Source: Leuctra nigra (taxonomy: Eukaryota > Arthropoda > Insecta > Plecoptera > Leuctridae). From it: a stretch of DNA of 64,000 nt. A model generated the notes under the pieces. It worked only from the letters and a program-made list of their open reading frames with translations. It ran no database searches and had not been told where the DNA came from. Shown here one piece after another: positions 40,801 to 52,800 of the stretch. Each line of letters opens with the position of its first letter. The stretch's first letter is position 1. The position numbers and the translations under genes are program-made. The stretch is from the NCBI GenBank assembly GCA_934045905.1, contig OW203765.1:16059409-16123408 (forward strand), given 5' to 3'.

Positions 40801-43800
40801 TAGAAATTCGTATTTATTCCAAATTAAGTTTAAATTGATCGAAAATAAAAAACCAACATAATCAACATTTTAAGTTTGAAATCGCTGGCAGAATTGACTT
40901 GATCGATAATTAGTAATTTCCAAATTCAGGGTACGCTGATCTATTATTCAGAGTTTATAGATTGGAAGTTGCAATGAAAATAAGTAATCACATGATCTTG
41001 AGAGAATTGTGTTTGGATGGAGATAATGCGCGTATCGGTGCTCGCTCATCAACGCGTTACACTGACCGTTTTCCTAGTGAATAGGAAATTGTACACAGAA
41101 ATGGAAGGCACGATGTCATCTTTTGTATGTTCTGAGTATTGTAATAAGCAATCAGAGCCGGCGTTACTACTCAGACGACAGCCTTTTTCTTCATTGTATT
41201 TTAAGTTGGACTTTTTATGCGTGTTTAGAAATATTTGTCAAATTTCAATATTGATAATATGTCAGATATTTGATCACTGCTTCTTCGAAGCATTTCGTTT
41301 CGGCTCTTTCCAAGGTATGTATAGAGCAAAACTTGCAAAACGCATGCAATACGAAGGTTCGCTCATCAACGAGTTACACAGAGCTTTTTCCAGAAAATTT
41401 TGCAAAAATTAAAAGTATTTTAATGTAGGATCCTCAAATAAATGGTTTGCTCACAAAATTTACGTTTACTCAACAAATCATAAAACGGTATTTGAACGAA
41501 ACGGATTGTCTGCTGGTCAGGTTCCGTGACAATTAATCCTTGTTATTATCAATGAAATCGGAGCTCAACTGCTGGACGTAAATGACGAGTTAGCATCGAA
41601 GTCATCGGATGATGCCATCACACTTTTTCAGATAATCAATTTCTTTCAAAACTGTTTCATTATTTGTTGAGTGTACATGCGAGTATTTAAATAAGTTTGG
41701 ATAAAAGCAGCCATACTACTAGTTTTTTAGCTCTCCTGAAAAATCATTCAAACGGACATCGGGCCTTCTGCCTCAGATGTACAACTATAAATCTACTTAC
41801 AAGACAAGTGGTAGATCTCCTCGGATATTGTACAGAGTTTGTATTAATTTCCTAATCTGATCATTTACTTCACAGCTACCGGGGCCGAGATGCTTCTGCC
41901 AAATCCGATGAATAATGACGGTAAATATATTACCTTAGATGAATTAGTGTTGTCAGCACTAATTCATCTATCCTTTAATATAATACGCTTAAAAGAGAAG
42001 AACGTCGTCCCCGTAGCAACGTGGCTGAAAATTTCGTTCTCTATACAAATCTTGAGTTTTCCACCGATCAAGTTGAAACTCGCCAGTAATGTACAAAATT
42101 ACGTGACTTGATTTATAGTAACACTTTCGCGACATTCTGTTCAGTATTTACAAAGTTATTCGTGAAAAACATCGCCTTTTCTGATCTCTTAATTTTTAAC
42201 GTCAATTTCAATTGTGCAGTGAAAATCAAATTTAGTAGGCAGTGAAACTAATTTTCACAAATCGACCTGAACAATATTTGGCCATGGAATCCGGAGATCG
42301 GAAGTTGCGTTACGATTCGCGTCTATAGACATCGCGAATTTAGCACAATTTTCAACGAAACATGAATTTTCCTGTACATAATTTCAAGCGAACTGGCAAG
42401 CAAAAAGTTTCGTTTGAATCCGATAAGTATTTAGAGAGATACTAAATATAAACCAAATTGTCATTGAAAAAGTCACTGTTTTCGAAACTTTCCAAATGTA
42501 GGAGTGAATCCATTTGGCAGTGAAGAAAATATTGGAATTTCTACTGGAGACCTTGACTAGAATCATGGCAAACCAACATTTCATGTGAATAAATGCTGAC
42601 ATTTTTGGAGGGGGTTATGGGGGGGGGGGGGGGGGGGCGGCACAAGGGAACATTTCTGTCCAGAGTGTCTTTTATTGTTACCTTTTGATATTGGACCTAA
42701 TTTCCAATATTACGTCTCTCATTTGATATGACTATATGAACAAATATCAAGCAAGCAAGAACATACATTTTCTGCTTACTTCACAACTTAGCATAAAGGT
42801 TTTAATTGGTACACCTGCATACCCAATACTGTATCGTTCGTTGATGTTTTCATGTGTGCAGAGAATATGCGAACGATTAAATAATCAGGATAAGTTATAA
42901 AGTGGAAACATGCAAAAAATTGTATTGGGTATATTTCGTAATTTTTTAATTTTTTACATAAAAAGTGGCGAACTTCGATTAAATCTCGATACCACTTTTC
43001 GTTCATCATAATTGCAAATCAAATCATATTCCATTTTAATATCAATCACGCCTATTTGTTTTAATTCAGTTTCAAATATTTATTCTTATTTTGACCCCCC
43101 CCCCCCCCCCCCCCCGTGATGGACTTGGCCAGTCGCGTTGATCGGTTGCGGAGAAGAATACCCTAGACTATGATGTACATCTCCTGACACAATAATTAAA
43201 TTGTAAACAGGATTCGACTAAATAAAATTTTGGAACCTGAATTCGATTATCATATAGATACATTTTATTCTGTTGTGTTTCAAATATTATAAAATCATTT
43301 TAATTCTATATACCATGCAACTGAAGTTTTTGTTTTTATTTAACATTGAGTCGTATCTGTTCATATTTTTATATATTGACTATTGAGTTATTCACGATAC
43401 ATTTAAATATTTTAAAAATAGTTACATATGTTTTCTTTTTTTCTAATTTACGTTGTACACTACAGGTGTGCATTGGGGTAAGTGTGGGTTTGGTGCGCCT
43501 TCCACAGATATAATTATAAAAAAGCCTTGATTTGCATTTATGATCGGTCATTCCGTGAGTTGAAAAAAATTATCACGAGAGACAATTCTTTGCCAGCATA
43601 TCAGAGTAGTTTTATTTTAATGGTGGTCCATCTTCAGTTATGCATTGCCTTGCCCAGAAAGATAGCAAATAGGGTCATGTATTACTTGGCGGGGCTCTCT
43701 AGTTATCATATAAAGATCAATCAGTGAAAAACATAAGTCAAATCTTTACTCATAAAATTAGTATTTCAGCACTGGAAGAAATGTGGTACCTTCAGAAAAG

Positions 43801-46800
43801 TACCGAGTCAACACATTGCGTCATAAATTATTCATGTTAAATTCTCAAATTAATTTTAGCGCATCATGTTCCAAGTAATGGGATGTATTGTTAAGACATC
43901 AAAAATTTAATCTTAAAATGCACTCTAGAATCCGTGAAAATTTCTTTGAAGCAAAGATTTTAAGAAGGATTGATACAAAGTTTTACCATATAAAAGGGAT
44001 CTCTTTTTTCTACTTGTCAGTGCAGAAACAAATAACTTAATTTGCATTAACTTCTGGTTTTATATGGCCCTATTATGAGGATAACAATAAGGTTAATTTT
44101 ACATTAGAATCAAAATATTGCATCCAAAATTGATAATCTCTTTACAAATATTTTGCATTTCTGGTCGGGTTATTTTGAACAGTGGGTAATGTGGAATAGG
44201 TACTTGATCAAAATTATATTTTATAAACAGGGACTGGAACCGGAACAGGAACCGGTACCGGAACAGATAAGAACCCGTATTTTTTGTATAGGAACCGGAA
44301 TCGGAACCCATATTAATGTTTAAGGTGGAACCGGAGCCGTAACCGTATCAATTATTGAGCGAGCGTAACGAGCGTCACCACGGTACTCTTATGGCACTTT
44401 CTATGTGTGTTTTTTTTATTTTTTTGCCTGCACTGCCCAGTTCAAACCGCACAACCAATCGATTTGATATTTTGCATACATACTAACGTAATGTATGCGG
44501 ACTCTGGGATCGTTTTTGAACGGGGTCCTGTGATTAGTTAAATTTTTAAAACAAATCGATTGGTTAATCCGATCAATTTTAAATTTTGCAAAGTCATTGC
44601 AACCAACTTTGGCCCCAATCATACAAAGTATCAGCCAAATGAATGCCAAATGAATTACTGAACTATGGACTTCTTTATGTTTACACTATTCTTGATATTT
44701 CCAGCTATCTCGAAAACTGTCTGCATGTATGGAAAGAAGAAAGTGAAGTTTGGCGATGGACTGATGTCGACTGTGGCCTCAACTCAATGTTATCTGTGTG
44801 GTTGTCTCATTGGCCCGTCCATACAATGTGGTTTGGTCACTGACTGTAGCGCAGCATTAGCTCAGATCATGACCAATGCAGGCAAATAAGTTGCAACATG
44901 TGGAAGCTTCTTCAAAGTTTTATTTTCAGTATTTTATTCGCACGATCAGATTTGAAACTATGGCCAGACTTGGCCTATCTTTGATTATCTACACGCTTTT
45001 CGGTGTTACTTTTTGTATGTTTTTTATTTGCGGAGACAATCTATGAAGAAGCAGTTTCATTGAATGTAAAATAAAATAGTTGGGAAAAATTATAAAATAT
45101 TTAGATTTTACAGACTATTAATTTTCCTTTCCATGATTGATCTCCCATTCATAAATATTAATTTGTGAATACGTCCAACAAATTTGTCAATTCCAGCTCA
45201 CTCACTCCACCAGATGTAGGAAGCTGCAGGCGTTTGATAATATTTTGATACCAAAAACACAACATCTAAAATGTTTAAGATACGTTGTACATGTTAGGGT
45301 GACGATTTAATTACTATGCAGTATTTCTCATGATGTGGTTGATATAAATCGAGGCGCTATTTACAAAAGCAACCATAGTCCAAACTTTCCAAAATTGGAA
45401 TATGGGTGCCAAATCACTTTAACAATACTTTAACACTTTTACTTTAACGATAATAATATCAGCTATAAACAAATTCTTGGTTATAGATTAGATTCTAGAT
45501 TCTACAAATTGTAGATGGCTCTTTTTATTTTGGAATCATTCATGCTGTGTATTTCTCTGTTTTTATTTTTTTTTACATTTAAAATTATAAATCGTGAAAT
45601 AATCTAAAAACATGCATACAAACGGCCTTCATACACTTCGTCGAACGATGCATACGCTGATTTTCAAATCGACCGATATCGTAATTTTAATTTATTCACC
45701 TTATCATCAGTTAACCTTCCATGAGGCGGACTTATCGAAAGACAATGTTATTCATGTTATCATCTACTTATAATTATTCATCATAGCTTTGTTTCACTAG
45801 CAATAACCCAAAACTTCCAGGCAAATCAGTGCAATTGATAATTGACTTCGAGTGTCGACCGTCTACTGTGATGTTGATTTACTTTGGTATTTTCTTTGCG
45901 GTGGCAATTTTCAGCAGCCGAGCTGAAGACTCGACACCTGGTCTTTATCAAGGGGCTTTTACTCCCTTAGATTTGCCCCAAAATGTTCCGCTAGATTACA
46001 TGACTGGTAATGATCACACAATATACCGTCTAATGTATTATCGTATATACCATCATCTCCCGGTAAGTGCTACTGTATACTCAAATACATGTATTGAACA
46101 GGTAAGGATATACTGGAAAACGCTTATTTTAACGCGTTGATGAGCGAGGACCGGTACGTGCAAATTGTCGAACCCATTGCGTACACAACGTACAGAAAAC
46201 ATAAACATCCATATTGAGATGAGATATGAGCCACTCGATCAACATAAAAGTTTTTTTTTATAAAATGTTTTATTCACATTGTCATACAGAGTTAATAATA
46301 TTTAATAATGTTTGTAAATACAGGAATACATAGAGAAAAAAGCTCTTTAACTTCCAGTCAGAAAAATGATAAATTAACATAAATATTTCTATCAATTATT
46401 TATGAAGTTATATAATAAAATAAATTGAAATTTGGGAATAGCCATCTAAACACTCATGCTCTGGTACCTAAAGCAAATCAGTCTGCTCTTTTGTCGCTTC
46501 AGTTTCAAGGCCAGAGAGCAGTTGCAAACGCAAATCAAATCGCATGCAATTGTGAGGCTCGCTTATCAACGCGTTGACAGAGCGTTTTCCTAGGGGTTTA
46601 AAGTACCTTGCACGTGGTTCATGTTAGTCCACGTAATTCAAGTCAGTGACTTAATTAATGATTTAGAAGTGGATTAAATAAATATTAGACAAATGTATTT
46701 TGCTTTGTTGATATATTTGATTCAAATTCTTTATAGAAATATGATATATTTACCAAGAAATTGATATTATTTTAAATCATTTCATTTAGTACGAAGTAAG

Positions 46801-49800
46801 TAGGTACTTCAGCAGTTTCAAATAGAAAAGGGCGAAATCAAGGTATTTTTGAAGATTATCTAATTTATTATATCCCTGCAATACAACAATTGAAAACGGT
46901 TAAAATAAATAGTAAAATACTAGCTTTAAAGTCAGCTCAATATTTTTAATGTGCAATTGTTGTGCGAGCGACTTCTTTTGGCTCATTTGGCACGGACCCC
47001 TGATTTTTCTTTTTTTTCTGCTATTAACCGTTACACAGGTCGCACCGTTTCACCAATCGATCTGAAATTTTGCACACATGTAAAGACAACCTTTTCTGTT
47101 TTCAGACGCAAATTTTTTGAATTCCGTTTATTGGTTAAAATTTAAATCAATATATCCTGTTAGGCTGGAAAATTAAAATGGTCTTAGATAAATTTGATCA
47201 AACTCATACTTTGTATGGACCAACAATTTTGTTTTTTGTGAATTTGTACAAATTTGTATTCCAATCAGTTAAGATCGTATGCACTTATTGTCATTTTTAA
47301 TAACTGTCAGAAATGAAGTATCAAAATTACGGTTTTCCACTGCAACATGAATGTGATTTGCTTTAGGTACCAGAGTGCTTAGATTATATTTTCACGTTTT
47401 AATGAAAAGCATATACTTTTATATTGATTGAGTGGATCATATTTCAATTCAATATGGAAGTATATGTTTTCTGTGCGTTGCGGACGCTTTTTCTGTTCGA
47501 GAGTTTACGCGTACCCGTGCTCGCTCATCAACGCGGTACCCTGAGCGTTTTCCTAGTTATTGTTTGAAGTATATATTTCAAGAAAATTTGAATAATTTGT
47601 ATTTAATAATGCCTCTCTTTGGTGTATTTTAACAGGGTTTCTTGATCAGGTCCGAACAACACTTGTCAGAGCTCGGTTTGTGTGATACGTCTGTACATCG
47701 AGATGGGCTGCACTCCTAGCAAAGCAGTCAGCAAGTTCGGCTGCCCAATGACATACGACGGTGCAAGTGTCTGTGATACGTCTGTACATCGAGATGGGCT
47801 GCACTCCTAGCAAAGCAGTCAGCAAGTTCGGCTGCCCAATGACATACGACTGTGCAAGTGTCTGTGATACGTCTGTACATCGAGATGGGCTGCACACCGA
47901 GCAAAGCAGTCAGCAAGTTCGGCTGCCCAATGACATACGACTGTGCAAGTGTCTGTGATACGTCTGTACATCGAGATGGGCTGCACTCCAAGCAAAGCAG
48001 TCAGCAAGTTCGGCTGCCCAATGACATACGACTGTGCAAGTGTCTGTGATAAGTCTGTACATCGAGATGGGCTGCACACCGAGCAAAGCAGTCAGCAAGT
48101 TCGGCTGCCCAATGACATACGACTGTGCAAGTGTCTGTGATACGTCTGTACATCGAGATGGGCTGCACTCCAAGCAAAGCAGTCAGCAAGTTCGGCTGCC
48201 CAATGACCTACGACTGTGCAAGTGTCTGTGATACGTCTGTACATCGAGATGGGCTGCACTCCAAGCAAAGCAGTCAGCAAGTTCGGCTGCCCAATGACCT
48301 ACGACTGTGCAAGTGTCTGTGATACGTCTGTACATCGAGATGGGCTGCACTCCAAGCAAAGCAGTCAGCAAGTTCGGCTGCCCAATGACATACGACTGTG
48401 CAAGTGTCTGTGATACGTCTGTACATCGAGATGGGCTGCACACCGAGCAAAGCAGTCAGCAAGTTCGGCTGCCCAATGACATTCGACTGTGCAAGTGTCT
48501 GTGATACGTCTGTAAATCGAGATGGGCTGCACTCCAAGCAAAGCAGTCAGCAAGTTCGGCTGCCCAATGACATACGACTGTGCAAGTGTCTGTGATACGT
48601 CTGTACATCGAGATGGGCTGCACTCCAAGCAAAGCAGTCAGCAAGTTCGGCTGCCCAATGACATACGACTGTGCAAGTGTCTGTGATACGTCTGTACATC
48701 GAGATGGGCTGCACTCCAAGCAAAGCAGTCAGCAAGTTCGGCTGCCCAATGACATTCGACTGTGCAAGTGTCTGTGATACGTCTGTACATCGAGATGGGC
48801 TGCACACCGAGCAAAGCAGTCAGCAAGTTCGGCTGCCCAATGACATACGACTGTGCAAGTGTCTGTGATACGTCTGTACATCGAGATGGGCTGCACTCCA
48901 AGCAAAGCAGTCAGCAAGTTCGGCTGCCCAATGACCTACGACTGTGCAAGTGTCTGTGATACGTCTGTACATCGAGATGGGCTGCACTCCAAGCAAAGCA
49001 GTCAGCAAGTTCGGCTGCCCAATGACATACGACTGTGCAAGTGTCTGTGATACGTCTGTACATCGAGATGGGCTGCACACCGAGCAAAGCAGTCAGCAAG
49101 TTCGGCTGCCCAATGACATTCGACTGTGCAAGTGTCTGTGATACGTCTGTACATCGAGATGGGCTGCATTCCAAGCAAAGCAGTCAGCAAGTTCGGCTGC
49201 CCAATGACATACGACTGTGCAAGTGTCTGTGATACGTCTGTACATCGAGATGGGCTGCACTCCAAGCAAAGCAGTCAGCAAGTTCGGCTGCCCAATGACA
49301 TACGACTGTGCAAGTGTCTGTGATACGTCTGTACATCGAGATGGGCTGCACTCCAAGCAAAGCAGTCAGCAAGTTCGGCTGCCCAATGACATTCGACTGT
49401 GCAAGTGTCTGTGATACGTCTGTACATCGAGATGGGCTGCACTCCAAGCAAAGCAGTCAGCAAGTTCGGCTGCCCAATGACATACGACTGTGCAAGTGTC
49501 TGTGATACGTCTGTACATCGAGATGGGCTGCATTCCAAGCAAAGCAGTCAGCAAGTTCGGCTGCCCAATGACATACGACTGTGCAAGTGTCTGTGATACG
49601 TCTGTACATCGAGATGGGCTGCACTCCAAGCAAAGCAGTCAGCAAGTTCGGCTGCCCAATGACATACGACTGTGCAAGTGTCTGTGATACGTCTGTACAT
49701 CGAGATGGGCTGCATTCCAAGCAAAGCAGTCAGCAAGTTCGGCTGCCCAATGACATACGACTGTGCAAGTGTCTGTGATACGTCTGTACATCGAGATGGG

Positions 49801-52800
49801 CTGCACTCCAAGCAAAGCAGTCAGCAAGTTCGGCTGCCCAATGACATTCGACTGTGCAAGTGTCTGTGATACGTCTGTACATCGAGATGGGCTGCACACC
49901 GAGCAAAGCAGTCAGCAAGTTCGGCTGCCCAATGACATACGACTGTGCAAGTGTCTGTGATACGTCTGTACATCGAGATGGGCTGCACACCGAGCAAAGC
50001 AGTCAGCAAGTTCGGCTGCCCAATGACATACGACTGTGCAAGTGTCTGTGATACGTCTGTACATCGAGATGGGCTGCACACCGAGCAAAGCAGTCAGCAA
50101 GTTCGGCTGCCCAATGACATACGACTGTGCAAGTGAGTTTACTTTATATTTTGTTTCATTGCCGTGAAACTATGTAAACATCGTTTTTCTTTACTAGAAC
50201 GATGTAAAATATAATTAATTCGTGTAATTAGTAGATGTGTTGTGCTGTAAATGATACCCCATAAAAAAACACTCCGTGTAAAAATACCAGCCAAGTCTCT
50301 TCAACTATAAAAAAAATAGAATAAATCTAAAAATTCAGCACTGAAAAGTAGTGATATCAAAAAATTAGCCAAGTCAAAACTTAATTTTAAAAAGCAAAAT
50401 ATATTTGGCGCATCGTGTATATAAATAGTACAGAAGCATATGCCAAAAATAAAATGTACATAATATATATAATATTAAAAAAAATGCCCTAAAAAACGAT
50501 GCGCCAAGTATATTTTGGTTTTTAAAATTAAGTTTTGACTTGGCTAATTTATGATATAACTACTTTTCAGTGCTGAATTTTTAGATTTCTTCTATTTTTT
50601 TTTATAGTTGAAGGTATTTTTACACGGAGTGTTATTTTATGGGGATATCACTTATTTTTTTAGTTTATTTTCACAACTTGTAACACACATCGGAGCAGCA
50701 ATGACCAATTCCTTTGAAAAAATACGCCATTTCCCAATTGATTAATACGAAATATTGTGTTTGGTGCTCAATATAAGCTTAAAGTGTTATTCCATGTAGA
50801 ATTGCGAAAGCTTCGTTCCAATCAGTTCAGCCGTTTTCGAGATATGGTATCACTTCCGGTTTTCAATATGGCGACTGAAATTACTGCCACCTAGAATTTA
50901 TTTCTATAAATGTTATGTATAATTATAAGCCTTCTGAATATGTATTATGTAGTCATTGTAGTAAGAGGTGATTAATCTAGTTCTTCATTTTCATGACGTC
51001 ATTTCCGGTTTTGGTAATAGTACATCTCTACTTGAACTATTGATATCCCATATAGATGACCGTGTGAATCATTTGGCGCTGGTTTCATTCCGATCGGTCT
51101 AGCCGTTTTCGAGATATGACATCACTTCCGGTTTCAAAATGGCGGCTTCCGGTTGGTTTTATAAAAAGGCACCTCAGACGCCAAAAGTGCACATGTGGTA
51201 AAAATTTCAAGTCGATCAGTTTAGCCGTTTAGGCTGTGGCGGTGGCAGCGGTGTTTCCTGATATCTGAATCATCATCTATAGAAGATCAAAGTGATGTAA
51301 TTTCACTGTTTTTACGGCCCTCTAGCTCGCAAATGGCATAACCTATTGTTCCCAAATTTGGTTTATGTGGTGGGGTCGGCCATAGCTCGAAATTAAGATA
51401 TTTCACAACAATGTAAGATTTTCCAATTTTATGATCCAGTAGGCCGAAAATGCTATGTTGTTGCTTACAGTAAAAGTGGTTGGTCTGCTCCTTAGTTTAT
51501 TAGGCAGTAACGGTATGTTGAGTGAGTGTGAGTGTACGGTACGACTTGGCTGGGTGGAGCGACCGCTCCACTAGATCAAAATAATCGTTGTGAAAAATAA
51601 GGAACAATGCTGGAAGGGAATATCTATCAGGGACTGGATTCACAAAATGTATTATCTGCTAATACGTATTATCTTTTGATTTGATACCAAAAATACCATG
51701 TTAAATGAAAGATAATACTAAAGATAGTCCGTAATAGGAGATATTATTTTTTGTGAATCTGGCCCCAGGTATATGTGAGTACTATTTTTGTAATATCGAT
51801 TTGAATATGGCTGGAAATGTGTCTCGTGGTCGCAATTTTGCTATATTTCGCATTAACTAATTCGCCGTATAGTCACGGGGTGTGAAAAAGATATATTTTT
51901 CAAGATGTCACTTAAATTTATTCCGTACACTTGTTCTTGTCTTTGTATTTGCATTTGTTATTGTTTGACGAATATTTCACGAAAAAAACACTAACAAAAT
52001 ACATTTTGATGAAATCTTCAGAGGCCTTCTCTTCGCGGTCCAAGACCAAGTGTCAATACAACGGCAAGACTTATGCAGTTGGCGCCAAAGTGCCAGACGA
52101 CCCCGAACTGCCATGCATCACCAATATTGTGTGCGCTATGAAGAACAAGTGAGTACACGAACAAAAGAAAAATGTAATAAAGTAAACAATTTTTGACCAA
52201 TGAACGCTACCTTGATGTGGTGGTGGAGCTTAAGTGGCCTCCTCACTAGACGAGTTGGTCCCAACTAAGTGAAGTCCAGGGTCGACCTAGTCCCATACCC
52301 TCCGCAAATTCGCGGGCCCTCGGGCCGGCCTCCCCCCTCGAGACGGACGCCCCACCGAATCGAGTCCCACCGGCTCGAACCCTCCCATCCCCGGTCCGTC
52401 CCCATTCTGGCGAGACCTTCCCACCAAATCTGGACTCCCCCGGGCCGGGCCCTATAAGTCGACTCCTCCCGAAGACCAAATTAAAAAAAATGAATGTGCG
52501 CAAAATGACCTTGCTGTCGACGTGCCATTAAACAGGACTAATCTAATCTGAACTGGATATACACGTCATTGCCAATGTCAATGTATCAATGTAATAGCCG
52601 TGTGTAGGTAATAGTGTGTCCTATTCTTCAGTCCCCAGTCTCACCTACAAGCGAACCACGTGTCCGATTGTAAAGTACAATGCAACTACAATTCCACTCT
52701 ACAGCTTCAAGAAATGCTGCTCGACGGGAACCAGAAGCGGTGAGTTCATCTTTCATAAACACCAGACAGATATTTACCGACAGATTCGCGCTCGCCAATA

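Noticed and set aside
47681..50132. CRISPR-like array
   Set aside because: Units are contiguous with no unique spacers, and the sequence is an exon of a eukaryotic gene.
47646..50136. About fifty overlapping 62-87-residue frames on both strands (MQVSVIRLYIEMGC..., MECSPSRCTDVSQ...)
   Set aside because: They arise because a 91-bp unit is read in three frames; start and stop positions repeat every 91 bases. They are not separate genes.
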